Shown piece after piece: positions 52,711 to 61,235 of a stretch of DNA of 64,000 nt. Made by a program: the position numbers and the translations under genes. Every line of letters begins with the position of its first letter. Position 1 is the stretch's first letter. Location: positions 62,001 through 126,000 of the forward strand of contig NZ_JADQDQ010000009.1 in the NCBI RefSeq assembly GCF_015694725.1, given 5' to 3'. The notes beneath the pieces were generated by a model. The model was not told the DNA's origin. It worked only from the letters and a program-made list of their open reading frames with translations, and did no database searches. Origin of the DNA: Hymenobacter jeongseonensis. Its GTDB lineage: Bacteria > Bacteroidota > Bacteroidia > Cytophagales > Hymenobacteraceae.

Positions 52711-55700
52711 ATGATTTCTGCCACCTATCTGCAACGCCTGTTTGGCATCAAAACCAGCGAAGCCCGCACCGTGGGGCTGTTTTTGCTGCACAATTTCCTG
52801 CTGGGCATCGGCTCGGTGCTGGTGTACGTCGCGGCCAACGTGCTGCTGCTTGAGCACGACCCCGCGCACAGCCTGCCCCTCGGCTACATTGCCGGCGCCT
52901 TGGCCATGATGGCCGTGAGCAAGGTTTACACCTACTTCGAGCACCACTACCTGCTGAAAAAACTCGCCGTGCGGGTGTTGCTGGCCGTGGTGGCCCTTAC
53001 CGGCGTCATGGGCGTGCTGGTGGCGGTGGGCCATTCCGTGGCGGCGGCGGCGGCCATTATGGTGGGGTATCGCGTCATCTACCTGCTCACCAACCTGGAG
53101 TTCTGGGGCGTTTCGGCGGTTGTGTTCGATGTGCGGCAGAGCAAGCGCCTGTTTAGCGTCATCAGTTCGGGCGACATGCCGGCCAAAGCGCTGGGCGCCC
53201 TGCTGGCGGCCCTCATCCACGGCGATGCGCAGCTGCCGGTGCTGCTGGGCGTATCGTTTGCGGCCTACCTGGGGGCGTTGTTTGCACTGCGTTCCACCCT
53301 CAGCTCGCACGTGGTGGAAGCCGCTGCCCGGCCCGTGCGGCAGTCCCAGCACAATTCGGCGCCCCTGGTGAAGCGCTTGTTTGGCGGCAGCGAATTGGTA
53401 CTGGCCATGTGCCTGAGTCTGGTGGCCATCGCCGCCGTGATTTCGGGGGTAGAGTACATGTTTTTCATCAACGTGAAGCATCGGTTTCATGCGTCGGAAG
53501 ACATCACCCGCTCCGTGGGCTGGGTCTTGGGTCTGACTTACTTGGCGGCCATGTTTTTTAAGCTCTTGGTAAGCCGGCAGGCGCTGGACCGGTACGGGGT
53601 GCAATGGTCGCTGCAACTACTGCCGGCCGTAGCGCTGGTGTGTTTGGTGGTATTTGGCGGCGTGCAAGTCATGGGTGCTTCCAGCCAAACCACTTTGTTA
53701 GCCTATTTCTGCGGTCTCTACCTGCTGCTGGAAGTGTTGCGCCGCACCGTGTTTGACCCCGTGTTTCTGGTGCTCTTTCAACCCCTGGCCCCGCAGCAGC
53801 GCCTGGCGGCTCACACCCTGGCCAAAGGCTTTTACGAGCCGCTGGGCATGGGCCTAACTGGCCTGCTCTTCTTGGCATTGGGCGCGGGTGATATGCTGGG
53901 TGGCTGGATTCCTTTTGCCTGGATGGGCGGGCTGCTGGTGCTGGCGCTGTGGTTTTTGCGGCGCACCTACCGCGGCTATCTAGCAGAGTTGAAGGACGGG
54001 CTGGGCCGCCGCTTTGCTGACACTGCCGAGCTAGCCCTGCCCGAGGCCGCCCGCCAGGTTGTGCTGGCTCACTTGCGCAGCCCCCGCCCCACCGAAGTCC
54101 TGAACGCCGTGGCGTGGCTTCGCCAACACGAGCCAACGGCCCTGCCCAGCCACGCGCCCACGCTGCTCCAACACCCCGACGAACGGGTGCGCCTGGCTTT
54201 GCTGGCTACTCCCGAAGTACGGCCCCTGCCCCCCGAATCCTTGCACGCCCTGGCCTTGCACGACCCCACCCCGGCCGTGCGCGAAGCCGCCGCCCAGCAG
54301 TTTGCGAGTGCCCCCCCCGATTCTCCCGGGCTAGCGAACTTGCTGGCCGGCCCGGACTTGGCCGCCCGCCAAGGTGCCATCCGAGGCAGCCTTGAAGCGC
54401 TGCCCGACCATGAGTTGGCCCGCCACAGCCTCCAGCAGCTTCTGCAGGAGGCTTCGCCGGAAGCCAGCTGTGCCGCGTTGGGGCTGTTGATATTTTTTCC
54501 CGCTGATACGCAAACCCAACTCCTGGACCGGAGCTTAGCCAATGCGGATGCAACGGTAGCCCATGCCGCCTTGAGCGCCATTGGCACCTTGGGCCACGTC
54601 GAGCTTGCGCCTTACTTGGTGCGGGCACTGGGCGACAAAAAGCGGTGGCAGCCCGCCGCCGATAGCCTCGTGGCGCTGGGCCCGCCAGTAGTGGCCTCGC
54701 TGCGCGAAGCGCTTCAGCAGTCAACCAGCAACGTGTTGACGCATCGGCTGGCCGCCGTGCTCGAACGCCTCGATGCCCCGGCCAGCCGGACGGCGCTGGT
54801 GGAGCTGGCCCAGTCTTCCAATTTGTTTTTCCGGCTGGTGGCGCTGCGCGCCTTGCGCCACTTTTCCCCGACGTCCGCTGAACAGTCCGTTTTTGAGCGG
54901 TTGCTGCGCGAGGAATTCCGCTTGGCTTCCCAACTGCTGCATGGCTTGGTGCCGACCCAACCGCTCGCCTTGCAAGCCACCGTCCATTACGAGCTGGGTT
55001 TGCTGCACCAACGCGTATTTGGCATTCTGGCCCAGCTTTACGATGCCGACCTGGTGGCCACGGCGCAGCGCAACGTGGCCCACGCCGCCCGCGAGCGCCA
55101 GGCCAATGCCCTGGAAATACTAGACAACCTCATTCCCCGGCCCATTTACCAAGGCCTGCAGGCCCTGCTCGACGACACGCCCGTGGCGGAAAAAGCCCGG
55201 CTATTCGCCACCCTCACCACTCCGTCCCGTCCGCCGCGGTCCGTTGCCGCTAAAAAGGCAGCCGGAGCCCGCGGGACAGCAGTGGCACTGCCCCAAGCCC
55301 CAGCGGCTGCCCTTCCGGAAGCGTTGCCGGTGTTCCTGCTCCGCCGCGGCCACAGCGCCTTCACCGCCTGGACGCTAAGCGTGGCCCTGCGCCACTGGCA
55401 ACCCACCGAAACCGATGCCGCCGCGCTGCTATTGCCTTACTTGCAAGCCACCATTCCGCTGTTGCGCGAAAGTGCAGCAGTAGCGGCCGCCGCGCTGGTC
55501 ACGCATACGGGCCAGCCTTTATCCGATTTGCCTTCTCCACTTTCAGCCATGAGCCACGCCCCCACTACCGCCGACGCCCGCATCTCTGCCCTGGAGCGCG
55601 TGGTGGTACTCAAAAGCACCGCCTTGTTTGCCCAAACGCCCGAAAACGTACTGAGCAGCATCGTGCCCATTATGCGGGAAGTGACGTTTCAGGAAGGCGA

Positions 55701-56013
55701 GGAAATCTTTGCCAAAGGCGACATTGGCACTTCGCTTTTCATTGTGCACGACGGGCAGGTGGGAATTTTCAACGGCAGCCAGCAGCTGGCGACGTTCGGG
55801 CCCGGCGATTTTTTTGGCGAGTTGGCCTTGCTCGACACCGAGCCGCGCTCGGCCTCGGCGGCGGCGCTGAGCCAGGTGCTGGCGTTCCGCCTCGACCAGG
55901 AAGATTTTTACGACGTGATGGAAGAGCGCGGCGAAGTGCTGCGCAACATCATGCGCATGCTGTGCCAGCGCATTCGACAGCAAAACGAGAAGATGCGCGA
56001 GCTAGCCGGCTAG
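52711..56013 (+). CDS. ATP/ADP-translocase-like (Tlc/MFS) membrane domain fused to HEAT repeats and a cyclic-nucleotide-binding domain
   Basis: A 1100-residue protein with three clear parts. Residues ~1-430 are a 12-segment membrane region resembling NTP/NDP exchange (Tlc) or MFS proteins (FLLHNFLLGIGSVLVYVAAN, VISSGDMPAKALGALLAAL, LEVLRRTVFDPVFLVLFQPL). Residues ~430-900 are helical HEAT/armadillo-like repeats (HDPTPAVREAAAQQFAS, NADATVAHAALSAIGTLGHV, NLFFRLVALRALRHFSP). Residues ~965-1095 are a cyclic-nucleotide-binding domain with EGEEIFAKGDIGTSLFIVHD and the phosphate-binding cassette FFGELALLDTEPRSASAAA. It is convergent with a receiver-adenylate cyclase gene 10 bp away. I infer a cAMP-gated or cAMP-reporting membrane protein; nucleotide transport itself is not shown. 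Confidence 0.85.
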   Translation: MISATYLQRLFGIKTSEARTVGLFLLHNFLLGIGSVLVYVAANVLLLEHDPAHSLPLGYIAGALAMMAVSKVYTYFEHHYLLKKLAVRVLLAVVALTGVMGVLVAVGHSVAAAAAIMVGYRVIYLLTNLEFWGVSAVVFDVRQSKRLFSVISSGDMPAKALGALLAALIHGDAQLPVLLGVSFAAYLGALFALRSTLSSHVVEAAARPVRQSQHNSAPLVKRLFGGSELVLAMCLSLVAIAAVISGVEYMFFINVKHRFHASEDITRSVGWVLGLTYLAAMFFKLLVSRQALDRYGVQWSLQLLPAVALVCLVVFGGVQVMGASSQTTLLAYFCGLYLLLEVLRRTVFDPVFLVLFQPLAPQQRLAAHTLAKGFYEPLGMGLTGLLFLALGAGDMLGGWIPFAWMGGLLVLALWFLRRTYRGYLAELKDGLGRRFADTAELALPEAARQVVLAHLRSPRPTEVLNAVAWLRQHEPTALPSHAPTLLQHPDERVRLALLATPEVRPLPPESLHALALHDPTPAVREAAAQQFASAPPDSPGLANLLAGPDLAARQGAIRGSLEALPDHELARHSLQQLLQEASPEASCAALGLLIFFPADTQTQLLDRSLANADATVAHAALSAIGTLGHVELAPYLVRALGDKKRWQPAADSLVALGPPVVASLREALQQSTSNVLTHRLAAVLERLDAPASRTALVELAQSSNLFFRLVALRALRHFSPTSAEQSVFERLLREEFRLASQLLHGLVPTQPLALQATVHYELGLLHQRVFGILAQLYDADLVATAQRNVAHAARERQANALEILDNLIPRPIYQGLQALLDDTPVAEKARLFATLTTPSRPPRSVAAKKAAGARGTAVALPQAPAAALPEALPVFLLRRGHSAFTAWTLSVALRHWQPTETDAAALLLPYLQATIPLLRESAAVAAAALVTHTGQPLSDLPSPLSAMSHAPTTADARISALERVVVLKSTALFAQTPENVLSSIVPIMREVTFQEGEEIFAKGDIGTSLFIVHDGQVGIFNGSQQLATFGPGDFFGELALLDTEPRSASAAALSQVLAFRLDQEDFYDVMEERGEVLRNIMRMLCQRIRQQNEKMRELAG

Positions 56014-56023
56014 GATTGCGCGG

Positions 56024-57070
56024 CTACTCTACCACTTCGTAAATTTTCACGGGCAAGGACTTGTTCTTCAGCTTCACTTCGCTCACGAACTGGCACTGAA
56101 ACGATTCCTTTACTTTAAGGTACACGGCCTCGCTGATGATAATCTGGCCGGGCTTGCCCGCCGCCTGCAGCCGCTGCGACACGTTCACCACGTCTCCAAT
56201 CACGGTGTAATCCAAGCGCTTGAGCGAAGCTGAGCCAATGTTGCCGGACACCACCTCGCCGGTGTTCAAGCCGATGCTGACCTGGGGGCGATACTCGAAG
56301 CCGGGCGGTAGCGGGGCGTCGCTTTTCTGCAGCGCCGAGCGGGCCGAGAGCGCCGCGTCGATGGCCCGGTCGAGGTGGTGTTCGCCGCGGAAAACGGCCA
56401 TCACGGCGTCGCCCATGAACTTATCGACGTAGCCGCCCTGCGCGATGATTTCCTTCACCATCACGTCGAAGTAGGTATTGAGCAGGCTCACCACGTCGGT
56501 GGGCGCCAGCTTTTCGGCCAAGGAAGTGAAGCCGCAGATGTCGAGGAAAACGACGGTGGCTTCCACAGTTTCGCTGGCCAGCAGCCGGTTTTCGAAGTCG
56601 GGCCGGGTCATGAAATTGAGCACCGTCTCGTCGACGTACATCTTCAGGATGTTGTTCTCCTGAATGGCGCGCAGGGTGTCGCGCAGTTGGCGCACCTGCT
56701 CGGCGGTTTTCTCGATGGTAAGCTCCAGGTCCTGAAAATCCACGGGCTTCACCACAAAGTCAAACGCGCCCCGGTTCATGGCGGTGCGCAGGTTGCCCAG
56801 GTCGCCGTAGGCCGATACGATGACCGTTTTCATGGCCGGGTGCTCGGCGTGGGTGTGCGTGAGCAGGGTTAGCCCGTCCATCACCGGCATGTTGATGTCG
56901 CTGAGAATAACGTCGGTATCGGGGTTTTCGTCAATGCGAGCCAAGGCTTCCTGCCCGTTGTTGGCGAAGACAAACTCGTAGACGCTTTCGCGGATTTTGC
57001 GCCGAAACTTCTGCTTGATGAGTAATTCGAGGTCGGCTTCGTCGTCGACCACCAGTATTTTGGTCTTCAT
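56024..57070 (-). CDS. Response regulator with class III adenylate/guanylate cyclase output
   Basis: A 348-residue cytoplasmic protein. Residues ~1-125 are a receiver domain (ILVVDDEAD acidic pocket, phospho-acceptor Asp in VILSDINMPVMDG, FVVKPVDFQDLE with the conserved Lys). A helical linker follows, then a class III cyclase (residues ~165-345): FLDICGFTSLAEKLAPTD (first metal Asp), GGYVDKFMGDAVMAVF (Lys that selects adenine plus second Asp) and YTVIGDVVNVSQRLQ (Asp/Asn/Arg of the active site). The residues favour ATP. Phosphorylation by one of the neighbouring histidine kinases would control cAMP output; that link is inferred. The ATG at 57070 begins the receiver directly. Confidence 0.93.
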   Translation of the reverse strand: MKTKILVVDDEADLELLIKQKFRRKIRESVYEFVFANNGQEALARIDENPDTDVILSDINMPVMDGLTLLTHTHAEHPAMKTVIVSAYGDLGNLRTAMNRGAFDFVVKPVDFQDLELTIEKTAEQVRQLRDTLRAIQENNILKMYVDETVLNFMTRPDFENRLLASETVEATVVFLDICGFTSLAEKLAPTDVVSLLNTYFDVMVKEIIAQGGYVDKFMGDAVMAVFRGEHHLDRAIDAALSARSALQKSDAPLPPGFEYRPQVSIGLNTGEVVSGNIGSASLKRLDYTVIGDVVNVSQRLQAAGKPGQIIISEAVYLKVKESFQCQFVSEVKLKNKSLPVKIYEVVE

Positions 57071-57175
57071 AGCAATAGCGGAGTTAAGAGCTTGGCCGGG
57101 CGTGGTATCGAACGGTTCGTGGTGGGCACTGCCGCAGCAGAACCGTTCTACTTGTCGTTATTTCAAACAGCAGCT

Positions 57176-57553
57176 CTAGGGAATCAACTGTAGCAATTTA
57201 TCCTTCAGCACCGCAAAATCCACGGGTTTGGTCAGAAAATCGTTCGCTCCCAGTTCCATGGCTTTGCTGTAGCTTTCGTCGTCGCCGTAGGCCGTAATCA
57301 TCATCATGGTGGTGGGCGGCATCTCAAACTCCTCCTTCACGTGGCTGAGCAACTCCAGCCCGCTCATGCCGGGCATGTTGATGTCAGAGAGGATAATCAG
57401 GACCTCCGAGTGGTGGGCCCGCAGGTAGGTCATGGCTTCTTCGCCCGAAAAAGCGAAGCTGAAACTCATTTCTCCGCTGCGGATTTCACGCCGAAAACGC
57501 TGCTGAAACAAGTCGCGGACATCGGTTTCGTCATCAACAACCAGGATTTTCAT
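57176..57553 (-). CDS. Single-domain response regulator (CheY-like)
   Basis: A 125-residue receiver with no output domain. ILVVDDETDVRDLF carries the acidic pocket, ILSDINMPGMSG the phospho-acceptor Asp, and FLTKPVDFAVLKDKLLQLI the conserved Lys. It closely resembles the receiver of the cyclase gene, including the KPVDF turn. It starts 51 bp after the adjacent histidine kinase stop and 105 bp upstream of the cyclase gene on the same strand. It is likely a phosphate sink or relay partner for the kinases. Confidence 0.93.
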   Translation of the reverse strand: MKILVVDDETDVRDLFQQRFRREIRSGEMSFSFAFSGEEAMTYLRAHHSEVLIILSDINMPGMSGLELLSHVKEEFEMPPTTMMMITAYGDDESYSKAMELGANDFLTKPVDFAVLKDKLLQLIP

Positions 57554-57604
57554 AACTAGATTTTTCAGGGATGAACTGGCACCAAAGTTAGGGCTTGCCG
57601 CCGG

Positions 57605-59572
57605 TTAGGCCGGCAACGCCACGATAAATTCGGTGCCGGCATTTACCTCGCTTTCCACCAGCAAGCTCCCGCCGTGGCCGGTGGTCACTATGTCGTGGCT
57701 GAGCGACAGGCCCAAACCCGTGCCCTCGCCCACGGCTTTGGTGGTGAAAAAAGGCTGAAAAATCTTGGCCTTCACCTTCTCCGACATGCCCGTGCCGTTG
57801 TCGCGAATGTGAATTTCGACGCCGCCTGCTACGGCCCGCGTGGACACCGTCACTTCGGGTTGGTAGGCCGGTTGGCCGTCTTGGCGCTGGCGCTGCTGCA
57901 CGGCATGAAACGCGTTGGTAAACAAGTTAATCAGCACACGCCCCAAGTCCTGCGGTGCCACCGAAACCAGGGGCAGGTCGGGGGCAAACGCGGTGGTGAG
58001 TTGTGCATTAAACTCTTTTTCCTTGGTGCGCACCCCCTGGTAGGCCAGGCGCAGGCTTTCCTCCACCAGCGCGTTCAGATTGGTGGCCTCGCGGTGGCTG
58101 GTGCCCGTGCGCGAATGCTCCAGCATGCCCTTGATAATGGACGTGGCGCGCTGGCCGTGCTGGCTGATTTTCTGCAGGTTCTGCTTTAGGCCAGCCAAGA
58201 TTTCCTGTTCCAAGCCCGAGTTGCGGGTAGGGTCGCGGTGTTCGCCGGTAATCTCATCCACGAGGTCGGTGCTGACTTCGGCGAAGTTCTTCACGAAGTT
58301 GAGCGGGTTTTGCAGCTCGTGGGCAATGCCGGCCGTGAGCTCGCCCAGAAAGGCCATTTTCTCGCGCTGCACCAGCTGCTCCTGCGCCGTTTTAAGCTCG
58401 CCCAGGGATTCTTCCAGGGCTTCCCGGGCGCGCTGCTGCTGGCGGGCGTGCCGGCCCAGCAGCAAGGCCAGCGTGAGCAGGCCAACCAAGCCCGCCACAA
58501 AGGCATAGGTCCGGTAGCGGGTTTTGAGCGCGGCCTGGCTGGCGGCGGCCTCCTGCGCGCGCTGCTGCTCGCGGTAGTTCAGGCTTTGCAGGCGCATCAC
58601 CTTTTCTTGGCCAAAGAGCGTGTCCTTCATCACCAGCATCATGCTTTGGTATTTGAGGGCACTATCGGGCCAGCCGCGCACTTTAAAGTCCTTGGTGAGC
58701 AAGGTGCTGGCATTGAGCACGCCCCGCAGAAAGCCGTTGGTTTGGCCAGCTTGGCAGCCCAGGCGGGCGTAGTAAATGCTGGAATCAAGCCGGCCCATTT
58801 GCTGGTAGAGCGTAGCCATTCCCACGTAGGCGAAATTGAGGCTGCGCAAATGGCGCACTTTCTTCGATTCGGCAATGCTTTCGCGGTAAAAGGCGGCCGC
58901 TTGGTCTAGCTTGCCTTCCTTGCGGGCCACGTTGCCCAGCCCATACAAAATGTAGTTGGTGGGCGTGCGCAGCCGGCGCGCCAGCGCGAAGGCGCGCTCC
59001 TGGAAAAGCTTGGCCGAATCAAGCTGGTCGAACAAGTCGTAGGCCAAGCCAATGTTGCTCAACTCCAAAACAATCCGGCGTTCGGCCCGCAGCTCTTCGG
59101 CAATTTTCAGGGCCCGGAAGTAGTATGACAAGCCCTGGCGCTTGTCGCGCAAATACACGTAAATAATGCCGATGCTGCGCAGGTTCTGGGCTTCCAGAGC
59201 CCGGTCGCGGGTGGCTTTGGCAATGCGTAGCGACTGCTGAAATAGCTCCAGCGAGCGAGCGAGGTTGCTTTCGCGCAGGGCGGCGCCGAGGCGGTTCAGG
59301 GCTTCGCCTTCGCCCTGGCGGTAGCCGATGCTGCGGGCCAGGGCCAGGGCTTTGCGGGCGTACACGGCGGCCGAATCGGTGCGCTGCGTCCACAGCTGGT
59401 CGCTGAGCTGGCACAGCACAGTCACCCGCAGGGTGTCGGGCTGCGGCTGGGCTAGTAGCTGGCGCAGGCTGTCCACGGTTCGGCTTTGGGCAGGCACCGG
59501 CAACGGCGCCGCGCCCGCTGAGTTTAGTCCACTCAGCAGCAACAGCACCAAGAGGCTCAGCCGAAAACACAT
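57605..59572 (-). CDS. TPR-containing sensor histidine kinase (1)
   Basis: A 655-residue kinase with signal segment (LSLLVLLLLSGLNSAGAA), a periplasmic TPR region (residues ~30-330, such as AVYARKALALARSIGYRQGE and AAAFYRESIAESKKVRHLRS), one membrane segment (~355-378) and a coiled coil. The phospho-acceptor His is ~H418 in GELTAGIAHELQNPLNF. The HATPase domain has VLINLFTNAFHAV (N box), IRDNGTGMSEKVKAKIF, FFTTKAVGEGTGLGLSLS. The receiver gene lies 51 bp downstream on the same strand, so this is its likely kinase. TPR-type sensors in Bacteroidota often respond to envelope or protein ligands; the ligand is unknown. Confidence 0.93.
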   Translation of the reverse strand: MCFRLSLLVLLLLSGLNSAGAAPLPVPAQSRTVDSLRQLLAQPQPDTLRVTVLCQLSDQLWTQRTDSAAVYARKALALARSIGYRQGEGEALNRLGAALRESNLARSLELFQQSLRIAKATRDRALEAQNLRSIGIIYVYLRDKRQGLSYYFRALKIAEELRAERRIVLELSNIGLAYDLFDQLDSAKLFQERAFALARRLRTPTNYILYGLGNVARKEGKLDQAAAFYRESIAESKKVRHLRSLNFAYVGMATLYQQMGRLDSSIYYARLGCQAGQTNGFLRGVLNASTLLTKDFKVRGWPDSALKYQSMMLVMKDTLFGQEKVMRLQSLNYREQQRAQEAAASQAALKTRYRTYAFVAGLVGLLTLALLLGRHARQQQRAREALEESLGELKTAQEQLVQREKMAFLGELTAGIAHELQNPLNFVKNFAEVSTDLVDEITGEHRDPTRNSGLEQEILAGLKQNLQKISQHGQRATSIIKGMLEHSRTGTSHREATNLNALVEESLRLAYQGVRTKEKEFNAQLTTAFAPDLPLVSVAPQDLGRVLINLFTNAFHAVQQRQRQDGQPAYQPEVTVSTRAVAGGVEIHIRDNGTGMSEKVKAKIFQPFFTTKAVGEGTGLGLSLSHDIVTTGHGGSLLVESEVNAGTEFIVALPA

Positions 59573-59654
59573 GAAGAAAAAGGGATTTTATTATAGTAAA
59601 CTTAAAATACTGCGAGCCCGAAGAAAGCAACCCCTCTGCAAGGCAAATCAGGCA

Positions 59655-61046
59655 CTAGTCGGCCTGATTAATAGGCAAGCTAATCAGAAATTCGGTGTAT
59701 TTTCCTTCCTCCGAAATTACCGTGAGCGTCCCGCTGTGGCCTTGGGTTACAATGTCGTAGCTCAGCGAAAGGCCGAGGCCAGTGCCTTCGCCGCTGGGCT
59801 TGGTGGTAAAAAACGGCTGGAAGATTTTCTGGCGCACAGTTTCGGGAATACCCGGTCCGTTATCGCGCACTTTAATTTCAATCTGGTCGCCGCGCTGGTG
59901 CGTGCACACCGTGACGGTGGGCGCGTAACCGGCCTCGCCCCGCAGCTGGCGCTGGCGCACGGCATAAAAGGCGTTGCTGAACAGGTTGAGCAGCACCCGG
60001 CCCAGGTCGGGGCCGATGGCCTGCACCAGCGGCAGGTCGGGCGCAAATTCGGTGTTGAGGGTGGCGTTGAAGGTTTTGTCTTTGGCGCGCAGGCCCTGGT
60101 AAGCCAGGCGCAGGTACTCGTCGGCCAAGTGGTTGATGTTGGTGGGCTGGCGCTCGCCGCTGCTGGCGCGGCTGTGCTCCAGCATGCCCTTCACGATGCT
60201 GGCCGCCCGCTGCCCGTGGTGGTGAATCTTTTGGAGGTTCTGGGCAATGTCTGCCAGCAGGTCGGCCTCCAGCTCGGGGTCGCGGATGGGGCGGGCCTGC
60301 TCCTCGCGCAGCTCGGCCAGCATTTCCACGCTCACATCGGCAAAGTTGTTGACGAAGTTGAGCGGGTTCTGGATTTCGTGGGCGATGCCGGCCGTGAGTT
60401 CGCCCAGGCTGGCCATTTTTTCGGACTGCACCAGTTGGGCCTGGGTCGTGCGCAGCTCGGTGAGGGCCGAGCGCAGCTCCTCGGCCTGAAAGGTGAGGGC
60501 CGCGGTGCGCTCCACCACCAGCCGCTCCAGCTCCACATTTTGCGCTTCGATAAGGCGTTTGGCTTTTTCCTCCTCCTCACGCTGCAAACGCTCCTGTTCC
60601 AGGGTCTTTTTCTGGTTGCGGGCGATGATAATGAAGGTAATCAGCCAAACAATGGCGAATCCCTGCGTGGTATCCAGCACTTGGTCGAAGCGCTTGGGCA
60701 GGCGCCCATCGGCTCCGGTCAGCACAAATTCGAGGAGCTTGTTGATGAGAAAAGGCGCCAGGGCCAGCAGCAGCGTGCGGGCCGGGCGGTAGTCGCGCAA
60801 GGCCACCAGCACGGTCGCCACCACAAGCAGCACAAACAGCCAGTACCCATCCACCAGCAACGGGCTATGGAGATTGAACACCCACCCCATTAAGAACAGG
60901 ACGACGCCGGGCACCCAGATGTATCTCAGCAGGTTGTTCCAGGACAACCGGGCCGGCAAGTCCAAAAAGCGGCGCAAGCCCCTAATAATCAGCAGGGCGA
61001 GCGGGGCCAAAAACAGGAGTTGACCGTTACTAGGGGTGGCTTCCAT
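59655..61046 (-). CDS. Membrane sensor histidine kinase (2), without TPR
   Basis: A 463-residue kinase. The N-terminal 145 residues contain four or five hydrophobic segments (LLFLAPLALLIIRGLRRF, YIWVPGVVLFLMGWVF, YWLFVLLVVATVLVALRD, FAIVWLITFIIIAR) with no sizeable extracellular domain. A coiled coil leads to ~H223 in GELTAGIAHEIQNPLNF, followed by an HATPase with VRDNGPGIPETVRQKIF and FTTKPSGEGTGLGLSLSYDI. The same catalytic core type is used by the neighbouring kinases. It is 82 bp from the next kinase gene and may be in the same transcript. Signal unknown; possibly membrane state or a lipid-soluble compound. Confidence 0.92.
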   Translation of the reverse strand: MEATPSNGQLLFLAPLALLIIRGLRRFLDLPARLSWNNLLRYIWVPGVVLFLMGWVFNLHSPLLVDGYWLFVLLVVATVLVALRDYRPARTLLLALAPFLINKLLEFVLTGADGRLPKRFDQVLDTTQGFAIVWLITFIIIARNQKKTLEQERLQREEEEKAKRLIEAQNVELERLVVERTAALTFQAEELRSALTELRTTQAQLVQSEKMASLGELTAGIAHEIQNPLNFVNNFADVSVEMLAELREEQARPIRDPELEADLLADIAQNLQKIHHHGQRAASIVKGMLEHSRASSGERQPTNINHLADEYLRLAYQGLRAKDKTFNATLNTEFAPDLPLVQAIGPDLGRVLLNLFSNAFYAVRQRQLRGEAGYAPTVTVCTHQRGDQIEIKVRDNGPGIPETVRQKIFQPFFTTKPSGEGTGLGLSLSYDIVTQGHSGTLTVISEEGKYTEFLISLPINQAD

Positions 61047-61235
61047 TGCAGCAAAAACGCGGTAGCAGGGTAGTAGAGAAGAAAAATATTAGCTCAAACC
61101 CTAATTTTCAGCACCGCCAAGATACACTTGGCAATAGCAATAAAGCTGCCGGTATGCGCTGCCGCCTCCCGCGCTTTTAGCCAAGCGCCACCCGGTAGCG
61201 CCAACGCCGCCCGGTGCGTACACGCCCCAATGCCC

